From NCBI GenBank assembly GCA_012729055.1, contig JAAYDW010000086.1:32314-96313 (forward strand): a stretch of 64,000 nt of DNA, read 5' to 3'. A program made the translations under genes and the position numbers. Each line of letters begins with the position of its first letter. Within the stretch, counting starts at the first letter, position 1. The notes under the pieces are model-generated. The model was not told where the DNA came from. It made no database searches and saw only the letters and a program-made list of their open reading frames with translations. Source of the DNA: Deltaproteobacteria bacterium. GTDB taxonomy: Bacteria > Desulfobacterota > Syntrophia > Syntrophales > Smithellaceae. Positions 51,664 to 60,327 of the stretch are shown here, piece after piece.

Positions 51664-52075
51664 CTTGTTTGTCGTATAATGTTACAGGATTGTCGAAAAA
51701 TCATGCCCAAACGCTCCTTGCTGTTTCCTTGCGGTTGATATGGTTTAACACAAATTTCCGGCTGTGTCGACACAGAGCGCGGTCTTTTCTTCTCCCGGAT
51801 ATCTTTAATGATCACAAGGCATTTCACGCTTTTTGTCAATGCCCGCTGCAGTGCCGCCCCGCAGAAAAAACCCCGCGTACACATGACGGCGGGATCGCGA
51901 TAGCCCGCCTGTCCGTTTCGCCGGTATATTACGTTTGCCTATGATAAAAGTGTTATTCCCGTCTTATTGTTATTCACCGGGGCCTCCCTTAAGCTGTCTT
52001 CGTATTTTTCGCTCGTAAAACAAAAGTACGGATCGTGGACTCTGATGGGACATTTAATTTTTGAAGGGGGACAAA

Positions 52076-53308
52076 ATGAAACACTTGAAGGGTTTGATGT
52101 TTTGGGTGGCTGTGTTCTCTGTCTTCATGTGGACAGGGATCGGCAGCGCAGAGGAAATTTTAATCGGGTATACGGGGCCGCTTTCCGGACCGGCGGCGGA
52201 GTATGGCCGGGATTGCGCCAACGGCGTCGAAATGGCCGTGCAGGATATCAACGCGGCCGGCGGCGTGAAAATCAACGGGAAAAGCTATTTGTTCAAACTG
52301 GAGAAAATGGATGACCGGGTCGATCCGACGCAGGCTCTCAACAACGCCCGGCGCATGCAGGCCAAAGGGGCCATCGCGATCTTCAATCCGGTGTTTACCT
52401 GCATCGCGGCGTTGAAAAAAGTTAATGAGGAAAAAGGCGCCGAGTTTATTCTGATGGGCTATACCAGCACGCCCAAGGCGACGGAAATTGCCAATGCGCT
52501 GCATATTTCCATTCCGCCGCCTTTCACCGTGTACAACAGCGCGTTTCTGGACATGGCCTGGAAACAGGGCTGGCGCAAGGCTGCCATGCTCATTACCCTG
52601 GGCGCGTATGGCGACGAAAACCGTGTCGATTTCAGACAATACTGGGAAAAACTGGGCGGAACGATCACCATCGACAAACCCGCCAATTACTATACGGAGA
52701 CGGATTTCTCCAGCCAGCTGACCGCCGTGCTGTCGACGAATCCCGATGTGATCTTCGCGGGCGGTCCGTCGGCCACCACGGCGCTGGTCGTCGAACAGGC
52801 CAGAAACATGGGATTCAAGGGAGGCTTCGCCTTCATCGATCAGGCGCGCGCGGATTACTGCGCGAGCATCCTCAGGGACAAAAAGCTTCTGGACAAAACG
52901 ATCAGTGTGGCGGCCGTCGATACCATTCCCTTTGCCGGGGCAGCCGCTTTCAATAAAAGATATCTGAATACCTACAAGCGCATCAACAACATGGAAGCCG
53001 TTCAAAACTACATGGCCATGCAGGCTCTGGCCAAAGCGATTGCGGCAGCGCGAAAAACCGACAATGCCGTTGCCATTCGCGCCGCCTTCTCCAAAGCGTT
53101 TCCGCTGATCGGAAGCCAGTTCCCGACGGAAGCGCATGGGATCACCCAGGACGGCAGGATGATGATCTTCCCTTATGCCCAGATGGTGAAAGACGGAAAA
53201 CCGACGGCCCCCGAAGTTTACGCGTGGTGGCCGAAAACGGAGAAGGAATTCCAGCAGGTCCAGAAAGTATCCAAATCAACGAGCCCGTTGATCTGGAAAA
53301 CACGGTAG
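52076..53308 (+). CDS. Branched-chain amino acid-type ABC transporter substrate-binding protein
   Basis: Signal peptide; EEILIGYTGPLSGPAAEYGRDCANGVEMAVQDINAAGGVKINGKSYLFKLEKMDDRVDPTQALNNARRM. Confidence 0.93.
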   Translation: MKHLKGLMFWVAVFSVFMWTGIGSAEEILIGYTGPLSGPAAEYGRDCANGVEMAVQDINAAGGVKINGKSYLFKLEKMDDRVDPTQALNNARRMQAKGAIAIFNPVFTCIAALKKVNEEKGAEFILMGYTSTPKATEIANALHISIPPPFTVYNSAFLDMAWKQGWRKAAMLITLGAYGDENRVDFRQYWEKLGGTITIDKPANYYTETDFSSQLTAVLSTNPDVIFAGGPSATTALVVEQARNMGFKGGFAFIDQARADYCASILRDKKLLDKTISVAAVDTIPFAGAAAFNKRYLNTYKRINNMEAVQNYMAMQALAKAIAAARKTDNAVAIRAAFSKAFPLIGSQFPTEAHGITQDGRMMIFPYAQMVKDGKPTAPEVYAWWPKTEKEFQQVQKVSKSTSPLIWKTR

Positions 53309-53357
53309 GACCGATCCGCCGAAAAACCTGAAATGCAGGTGAAATCCTGATTTCCGG

Positions 53358-53390
53358 CCTGCGGAGACGGCATAAAACCGCCTCCGCAGG
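53358..53390. terminator. Hairpin CCTGCGGAG...CTCCGCAGG after SBP gene
   Basis: 9-bp perfect stem extended by CGG/CCG; no T-tract. Confidence 0.55.
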
Positions 53391-53549
53391 AACGGGCGGG
53401 CCCGGCAGGACCACCGGACCATTATTTGTAAAGACCATGAAAAAAACCGTTGTTCCAAGAGCAGGCGCTTTCCTGAAGAAGCCTTTCTTTTCGTGGTCTG
53501 TCTGATGCCTTGCGACGAGATGAGCAAAATGAGAAGAAATGGGGGAAGT

Positions 53550-55193
53550 ATGAAGGACGACAAAGCGTATGCGCCCGGCGAACACTATAACTATCAGTTG
53601 TTGATCAAACATATTCTGGAATCGGCTCGTTTCCTGGCGCCCAATCAGGAAATCGTTTACCGGGACAAGGTGCGTTATACGTATGTGACTCTGCTGGAGC
53701 GGATTAAAAGGCTCGCCGCCGCGCTCGAAAAACTGGGCGTCGGCCGGGGCGATACGGTGTGCGTCTTTGATTACGACAGCCACCGGTATCTGGAGTGCTA
53801 TTTTGCCGTTCCCATGATGGGCGCCGTGTTGCACACGCAAAACTGGCGTCTTTCCCCCGAACAGATTCTTTACACGATGAATCATGCTGAAGACAAGGTT
53901 GTGATTATTCATGAGGACTTTCTGCCGACCCTGGAAACGATCTGGGACAAGCTTAAAACCGTCGGGAAAGTGATTGTGATTTCCGAGGACGAACAGAAAC
54001 CGTCGCCGAAAATTCCCGTCGCCGCCGAATACGAACCGATGCTGGCCCAGGCGCCGCCGTCTTACGATTTTCCGGACTTTGACGAAAACACGCGGGCCTC
54101 GACGTTTTATACGACGGGCACGACAGGCCTTCCCAAGGGGGTTTATTTCTCCCATCGCCAACTGGTGCTGCAGTGCCTGATCCAGCATACCGCGACGGGC
54201 GCTTATGATTCCGTCGTCCGTTTCCGGTCGAACGATGTCTATATGCCCCTGACGCCCATGTTTCACGTGCATGCCTGGGGATATCCCTATGCGGCGACGC
54301 TGCTGGGAATGAAGCAGGTCTATCCGGGGCGCTACGAGCCGAAAGCGCTTGTGAACCTGATCGTGAAGGAAAAGGTCACCTTTTCGCATTGCGTTCCCAC
54401 CATTCTCCAGATGATCCTGAACGCGCTTCCCAAAGAAACGGACCTTTCCTTCTGGAATGTCGTCATCGGCGGCGCGCTCTTGACCAAGGGCCTGGCGCAG
54501 GCGGTGATGGACCGGGGCATTCACATCATGGCGGGATACGGCATGTCGGAGACCTGCCCGCTTCTGACCACGGCGAATCTGAAGCCCTGGATGCTCAAGG
54601 AACCGCAGGAAAAGCAAGCGGACACGCTCATCAAAACGGGTCTTCCCGCGCCATTCGTTTACATCCGCCTGTTTGACCCGTTCGGCAAGCCTGTGCCTCA
54701 CGACGGAGTTTCTACGGGTGAAATCTGCCTCCGCTCCCCCCTGCTCACACAGGGGTATCACAACGATCCGGAGCGAACGAAAGATCTGTGGGTCAACGGA
54801 TGGCTGCACACCGGCGATATCGGTTATATCGATACGGAAGGCTATCTGCAGGTGACCGACCGGATCAAGGACGTCATTAAAACCGGCGGGGAATGGATCT
54901 CTTCCCTGGAACTCGAGGATCTGCTGAGCCGCCACGAGGCTGTCGCCGAAGCGGCGGCCATCGGCATTGCAGATGCCAAGTGGGGAGAGCGGCCCCTGAT
55001 GATTGCCGTGCTCAAGCCGGAATTTCAAAAGACCGTAGCCGGGGCCGACCTGCGCGCGTATTTGCTTAGAGAATCCGAAGCAGGCCGGATTCCCAAGTAC
55101 GGTGTTCCCGATCGGGTGGAGATCGTGGAAGCGCTGCCCAAAACAAGCGTGGGAAAAATCAACAAGATCGAATTGCGGAAACAGTACAAGTAG
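53550..55193 (+). CDS. AMP-dependent acyl-CoA synthetase/ligase (medium/long-chain fatty acid type)
   Basis: STFYTTGTTGLPKGVYFSHRQLV, YGMSETCPLL, HTGDIGYIDTEGYLQVTDRIKDVIKTGGEWISSLELED, LPKTSVGKINKIELRKQY; start could be further upstream (53493). Confidence 0.92.
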   Translation: MKDDKAYAPGEHYNYQLLIKHILESARFLAPNQEIVYRDKVRYTYVTLLERIKRLAAALEKLGVGRGDTVCVFDYDSHRYLECYFAVPMMGAVLHTQNWRLSPEQILYTMNHAEDKVVIIHEDFLPTLETIWDKLKTVGKVIVISEDEQKPSPKIPVAAEYEPMLAQAPPSYDFPDFDENTRASTFYTTGTTGLPKGVYFSHRQLVLQCLIQHTATGAYDSVVRFRSNDVYMPLTPMFHVHAWGYPYAATLLGMKQVYPGRYEPKALVNLIVKEKVTFSHCVPTILQMILNALPKETDLSFWNVVIGGALLTKGLAQAVMDRGIHIMAGYGMSETCPLLTTANLKPWMLKEPQEKQADTLIKTGLPAPFVYIRLFDPFGKPVPHDGVSTGEICLRSPLLTQGYHNDPERTKDLWVNGWLHTGDIGYIDTEGYLQVTDRIKDVIKTGGEWISSLELEDLLSRHEAVAEAAAIGIADAKWGERPLMIAVLKPEFQKTVAGADLRAYLLRESEAGRIPKYGVPDRVEIVEALPKTSVGKINKIELRKQYK

Positions 55194-55213
55194 CGGGCGT
55201 TTTCCCGCCCGCT
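55192..55213. terminator. Hairpin AGCGGGCG-ttttcc-CGCCCGCT between convergent genes
   Basis: Perfect 8-bp stem overlapping the ligase stop codon. Confidence 0.55.
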
Positions 55214-55353
55214 GTTGGAAGGGCTCCGGCGTTTAGCCGGGGGAATGCAAGGGGATCAACAAGGGAAGGTCCGCGGCGCGTTTTGCCGGCAGCGAAGCGC
55301 GTCGCGGGCTTTTCGCAGACAAGGGCCGGAGAGGATCTGCGGTTTTCCTGCCG

Positions 55354-57303
55354 TTATGTCTCCTCTTCCAGCCGGCAGGAGAGTTCCGTCCAGCGGGAAT
55401 AAGCGTCTTCCAGATCGTCTTCCACCGTTTTCAAGTCAATCTGCAAATCTCTTATCCTTGCTCCGTCCCTGTGGACCTGCGGATCGCAGAGGGCCTGTTC
55501 GTTTACGGTTTTCCGGGCTTCCAGCGCCGTGATTTTTTCTTCAACGGCGGCCAGTTCTTTTTTGAGCGTGTTTCTGATTTTTGCCAGGCGGTTGCGCTCT
55601 TCCGCTTCGAGCCTTCTTTTGTCCTTGACCGACAAAGACGGATCGTCCGCCGCTCCGGCGTCCCTGCCGCGGTCGGGGCCGGCAGGCGCAACGGCCGTCT
55701 GGGCGCGCTTTTCAATGAAGTAGGAATAGTTGCCCCGGTATTCGGCCAGGGCGCCGTCTTTGAGCTCAAAGACCCGGTTCACCAGGTGGTCCAGGAAATA
55801 GCGGTCGTGGGACACGATGGCCACCGTGCCGGAATAGCGGATGAGCGCGTTTTGAAAAATGTCTTTGGTCCGGATGTCCAGGTGGTTGGTCGGCTCGTCG
55901 AGAATCAGAAAGTTGGTATCGAGCAGCATGAGTTTCAGAAGCGCCAGGCGCGACTTTTCGCCGCCGGACAAAACTCCCACGGATTTGTAGATGTCGTCGC
56001 CGGAAAAGAGAAAGGCGCCCAGAAGATTGCGCCTGGCCTGATCGTCGGCGGCCGACGGCACGGACTGGACTTCTTCCCAGATTGTGTTGGCGTAGGTTAA
56101 GTTTTGCGAGCTCTCCTGCGAAAAAAAGGCCATGGTCACGAAGTCGCCATAGGCGACGCGGCCTTCGGTCGGCGCTTCGGAAAGGCTCAGAAGCCTTGAG
56201 AGCGTTGATTTGCCGGACCCGTTGACGCCCACGAAAGCGACCTTGTCGCCGCGAAACAAGGTGAAGTTCAGGTCCGAAAACACCCGCAGGTCGCCGTAGG
56301 CGTGGCCCAGGCCGTCCGCCCGGACGACTTCCTTGACGCTTTTCTTGCCTTCCGGAAATTTCATGACGACCGGCCTCGCGTTTCCCTCGATTCTGATCTC
56401 CCGGAACTTCTCCAGCATCCTGACGCGGCTTTGCACCTGGGAGGCCTTGGAGGCCTTGTAGCGGAAGCGTTCCACGAATTCCTCGATCTTGCGGATCTGC
56501 GCCTTCTGGAGTTCCATTTCCTTTTTCAGGGCCTCGCGCCGCCGCTCTTTTTCGGCCAGGTAATAGGTGTAATTGCCTTTGTACAGGTGGATGCGGCGGT
56601 GGGCAAGCTCCGCGATCTGCGTGGCGATCTTGTCGAGAAAGAAGTGATCGTGCGAGATCACCAGAATTGTGCCGGGGTAGTCTCTGAGATAACTTTCCAG
56701 CCATTCCATGCTTTCCGTGTCCAGGTGGTTGGTCGGTTCGTCGAGCAGCATGATGTCCGGCCGGGCCAGCAGAATCGACGCGAGCAGTATGCGCATTTTC
56801 CAGCCGCCGGAGAACAAATCGCAGGTTTTGCCGAAATCCTCTTCACGGAAGCCGAAGCCCTTGAGGATCTGCTTGGCGCGAGCGTCAAATGCGTAGCCGT
56901 CGCGCGCGGAAAACTCGGCGGTGAGATGGGCGTAGCGGCGGGTCAGATCGCTGTACTCGGCCGTGTCGGGTTGGGTGCGGGCAATTTCCTCCTCCAGCGC
57001 GCGGGTCGCGTCCTCGAGTCCGGCGATTCCGCTTTTGCGGCGCAGGTAGTCGATCAGGCCCAGGGCTTCGATCTCCACCAGGTCCTGCGGCAGATAGCCG
57101 ATTTTTTTCTGCTTGCGGTCGGGAATGTCGATCACGCCGGCATCGAGATGCGCCTCGCCCAGGATCGCGCGAAAGAGCGTGGTCTTGCCCGTGCCGTTGT
57201 CCCCCACCAGGCCGATGCGGCTCCTCGGATGAATTGTCCAGGTGATGTCGTCAAACAGCTCTCTGTCCAGAAAAGAGAGGCTGACATTGCGAAAATAAAT
57301 CAC
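55354..57303 (-). CDS. ABC-F family ATPase
   Basis: Two ATPase cassettes (GDNGTGKTTLFRA; GVNGSGKSTLSRLL), LSGGEKSRLALLKLMLLDTNFLILDEPTNHLDI, coiled-coil C-terminus. Confidence 0.93.
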   Translation of the reverse strand: MIYFRNVSLSFLDRELFDDITWTIHPRSRIGLVGDNGTGKTTLFRAILGEAHLDAGVIDIPDRKQKKIGYLPQDLVEIEALGLIDYLRRKSGIAGLEDATRALEEEIARTQPDTAEYSDLTRRYAHLTAEFSARDGYAFDARAKQILKGFGFREEDFGKTCDLFSGGWKMRILLASILLARPDIMLLDEPTNHLDTESMEWLESYLRDYPGTILVISHDHFFLDKIATQIAELAHRRIHLYKGNYTYYLAEKERRREALKKEMELQKAQIRKIEEFVERFRYKASKASQVQSRVRMLEKFREIRIEGNARPVVMKFPEGKKSVKEVVRADGLGHAYGDLRVFSDLNFTLFRGDKVAFVGVNGSGKSTLSRLLSLSEAPTEGRVAYGDFVTMAFFSQESSQNLTYANTIWEEVQSVPSAADDQARRNLLGAFLFSGDDIYKSVGVLSGGEKSRLALLKLMLLDTNFLILDEPTNHLDIRTKDIFQNALIRYSGTVAIVSHDRYFLDHLVNRVFELKDGALAEYRGNYSYFIEKRAQTAVAPAGPDRGRDAGAADDPSLSVKDKRRLEAEERNRLAKIRNTLKKELAAVEEKITALEARKTVNEQALCDPQVHRDGARIRDLQIDLKTVEDDLEDAYSRWTELSCRLEEET

Positions 57304-57389
57304 GCGCCGGTCTCCGTTGAAAAAGTCTGCGGGACTATAGGAAAATTGCCGATCGATGTCAACGGATTAGTGGCGGGCGATGCGCAGCG

Positions 57390-60137
57390 TCAGCGGCCGG
57401 GCCGGAAAGCGTCGGGATTTTCTTTTTCCAGCCACGGGTGGATGGTGATGCTGTCTCCCCAGATCATTTTCGGGTCGGGCGGCGAAGCGCCCCACCAGTT
57501 GTGGCGGGCGTCGATGTGCAGGGAAGAGAAGCTCTGGAGGGCCACGGCGTTGTCCAGGAAATTGTTTTGAAAGATTTTGGGCTGGGAGGCGCCGACTGAG
57601 CGGATGGCGCCTTCGCCCCCGTTGTGCGCAAAGGTGTTGTGGGCGATGACCGGCGCTGCTTCCCGGCGGCAATAGACGCCGCTTTGCGAGGCGTGGGCGA
57701 TCATGCTGCGGGTGATTTCCGGCGACCCCGCTTCGACGTCGAAGGCGGTGGTGGCGTAAGTCACGATGCAGTAGGCAAGGGAGCTTCCGGCTTTGGCCGG
57801 GGCGGCAAAGCGCACGGCGCTCGTGTAGAAACCGGGCGAGGGAGAGGCGGAAGCGGCGGTAAAGGTGATCGGTCGCTCCTTCGTGCCGCGGGCGACAACG
57901 GCGCCGCCCGCAGCCACGATCGACGCTTTCTGCTCGAATTCCAAAACGACGCCCGGTTCGATGAAAAGCGTCGCGCCGTTTTCGATGAGCAGCTCTTTGC
58001 TGATCCGGTAGGGGCTGTGGAACATCGTCAGATAGGCGTCCGTCCGGACGGGCGAGACGGGATTTTTTTCCATAACCGGCACGCTGTGCGGTTTGCCGCC
58101 GGGCCAGGGAGCGTCCAGCACCGAACTGATGTCCACACGGCCCGAAAGGCCGGCCAAGAGCTCCGGAACCGCAAGCGTTCCCCACCAGTTGTCCTTTGCT
58201 CCGACCGGCGCTCCGGACAATTCCGCGGCGAGGTTGTAAGGATGGTTGCCGATCAGATTGTTGTGCCGGATGAGGGCGTCCGCGCCTTTCACCACCAGGC
58301 CGTTTTGCCGGTTGCGCGCGACAGTGTTTCCCGTGATGTGCGCCGGGGCCAGCAGAACCGCAAGACCGGTCGTGTCGTTGTCCGAGACCGTGTTTTCCGT
58401 GATGCGCGGCGCGGCGCCGTCGCCGACGGTGATGCCCGTGCCCCGGTTTTTGTGAATGACGTTGTGACGGATGAGCGCTTTGGAAAATGCGCCCAGGATA
58501 TTCAACGCGTCGTCGTTTTGCGTGAGTTCGGATTTTTCAATGATCGGCGAAGAGGCAAGGCAGGTGACGGCCGTCCGGGCGTTGCGGATGCGGACGAACG
58601 CCAGGCGGTTCTCCCGGTCTTTGACGTCGGAAAAGAGGATGCCCGGCCAGGGCTCTTTGTCCCTCACGGAATCAAACCGGATGAAGGCGTTGTCGTTGCC
58701 CACGGCCGCGATCCGCCCGGCAATGATGAGCGCTTTGCCCCGGGATTGAATTTCCGTTCCCGGCTCGATGGTCAGCAGTGCTTTGTCCTGAACGACGACG
58801 TCGTCTTCCAGCACGTAGGGGCTGGCTCCGGAATACCAGACGGTGTCGGAGGCGATGTCGCCCGCCACGGGCGTCGGTCCCGGCGCAACCGGTATGGCCT
58901 CGGTTCCGGCCGGCAGGCTCTCGTTTCCCGCGGCATCCACGGCAGTGAGCCGGTAGTAGTAGGTTCTGCTGTTTGCCAGGGCAGGATCTGCGTCGGTAAA
59001 AGCGTTAAGCTCGGTCCGGCCGGCCGGCGCATAGCCGGAAAGCGGCGAATCGGAGCGGTAAATGCGGTAGCCCGCCAGGTCCGACGCGGCGGATTTTTCC
59101 CAGCGCAAAGAGACGGACCGGTTGCGGCCTTGCGCGACCGGCCCCGCCGGCGCATCCGGCGCGGCGGTGTCGAGCGTGACGGAGCCGATCGCATCTACCC
59201 AGTGCGCGGTGTTGCCTGTGTCATCCGTCAGGTAACCCGTGACAACGGCTTTTTCGACGTTGTCGCCCGGAACGACTTTATAGACGCCGTAATAGCCGCC
59301 CGGTTCGACTTCCTGCATTTCAATGCGCCGGCGGTACTGGCCGATGTCGAACCGGGCCTGCATGCCGGAGGCGCCCTGAATTACCACCTGAATCTGATCG
59401 CCGGCTTTCTTCGGCCGTCCCTGGGTGTCCTGCGTCAAAAGCGAAATGACGGGCGGACGCCTGGCCTGGGCGAGCGTCGGCGTCGGAATGGTCTTGACCA
59501 TGTCGCGAAACAGATCGTCGTTGGCGCGCAAAAGCTGGATATCGCGCATGTTGAGCGCCGCGACGATGACCGTGGCGACGATGCCGACCGGATTGGTGGA
59601 AACACCGCCCTCATGTTTGCGCACCTTGTGTTTGCCGCTCCAGAGAAGATGGCCGGTCTTTGTGTCGTACATTTTGACCTCTGCGCCGACGGCCACCTGC
59701 GAGTACATCACCAGAAAATACTTGTCGAAGTCGGAGACCTCGCCGAAGATCACGGCATCGACGCCGAGAAGGGCGCCCAGCTTTTCCGGAGGCGTTTTGC
59801 GGAGAAGCTCCGGATCGGCAAGCCCCGCCCGTTCCAGCAGCTCATCGATTTTATGGAGCTCCATGTCTTTAAAAGGGAGGGAACTGAAATGGTTGTAAAA
59901 CCCCAGCCGCATGGCTCTGGCCCCTTCCTTGCTGCCGGATAAATCGACAAAAGGCAAAACGGCGACCGAAAGCGGCATGTGCTTCTTCATGTAGGGATCG
60001 ACCTGGTAATCTCCTTCGTACAGAGAGCGGATTTCCGGCGTGATGAGCGTGGAAGGCGTGGAGACCAGGCAGCTTCCCAGCGAAAGAACCGCCGGAAGAA
60101 GCAGGCAGATGGCTACGCGTCTGATCGGACTTGGCAT
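57390..60137 (-). CDS. Large lipoprotein: DUF799/GNA1162-like N-terminus, FN3-like region, right-handed beta-helix
   Basis: MPSPIRRVAICLLLPAVLSLGSCLVS; LSVAVLPFVDLSGSKEG...GVDAVIFGEVSDFDKYFLVMYSQVAVGAEVKMYDTKTGHLLWSG; APDAPAGPVAQGRNRSVSLRWEKSAASDLAGYRIYRS; ITENTVSDNDTTGLAVLLAPAHITGNTVARNRQNGL. Confidence 0.75.
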   Translation of the reverse strand: MPSPIRRVAICLLLPAVLSLGSCLVSTPSTLITPEIRSLYEGDYQVDPYMKKHMPLSVAVLPFVDLSGSKEGARAMRLGFYNHFSSLPFKDMELHKIDELLERAGLADPELLRKTPPEKLGALLGVDAVIFGEVSDFDKYFLVMYSQVAVGAEVKMYDTKTGHLLWSGKHKVRKHEGGVSTNPVGIVATVIVAALNMRDIQLLRANDDLFRDMVKTIPTPTLAQARRPPVISLLTQDTQGRPKKAGDQIQVVIQGASGMQARFDIGQYRRRIEMQEVEPGGYYGVYKVVPGDNVEKAVVTGYLTDDTGNTAHWVDAIGSVTLDTAAPDAPAGPVAQGRNRSVSLRWEKSAASDLAGYRIYRSDSPLSGYAPAGRTELNAFTDADPALANSRTYYYRLTAVDAAGNESLPAGTEAIPVAPGPTPVAGDIASDTVWYSGASPYVLEDDVVVQDKALLTIEPGTEIQSRGKALIIAGRIAAVGNDNAFIRFDSVRDKEPWPGILFSDVKDRENRLAFVRIRNARTAVTCLASSPIIEKSELTQNDDALNILGAFSKALIRHNVIHKNRGTGITVGDGAAPRITENTVSDNDTTGLAVLLAPAHITGNTVARNRQNGLVVKGADALIRHNNLIGNHPYNLAAELSGAPVGAKDNWWGTLAVPELLAGLSGRVDISSVLDAPWPGGKPHSVPVMEKNPVSPVRTDAYLTMFHSPYRISKELLIENGATLFIEPGVVLEFEQKASIVAAGGAVVARGTKERPITFTAASASPSPGFYTSAVRFAAPAKAGSSLAYCIVTYATTAFDVEAGSPEITRSMIAHASQSGVYCRREAAPVIAHNTFAHNGGEGAIRSVGASQPKIFQNNFLDNAVALQSFSSLHIDARHNWWGASPPDPKMIWGDSITIHPWLEKENPDAFRPGR

Positions 60138-60327
60138 GGCAGCACCTCTATTCCCGGAAACCATTGATTTTCTTATAGCACAGGTCGCAAAAGAATTCAT
60201 TTTGAAAAAAATCGCGGCCCGTAAACGGCTTTTTTCACTTTTGATTTGCATCCCCCGGTAAATCGGGTTAAACATTTTTTTCATTTCGACGCGACGGGAC
60301 AATGCAAGCGGGGCGGGTGCAAAGGGC

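Noticed and set aside
53142-55028. 628-aa minus-strand ORF opposite the acyl-CoA ligase
   Set aside because: Antisense to a gene with complete AMP-ligase motifs; no recognisable domain.
57624-59942. 772-aa plus-strand ORF opposite the beta-helix lipoprotein
   Set aside because: Antisense shadow ORF with R/G/V-rich translation; the minus strand carries the signal peptide, lipobox and domain motifs.
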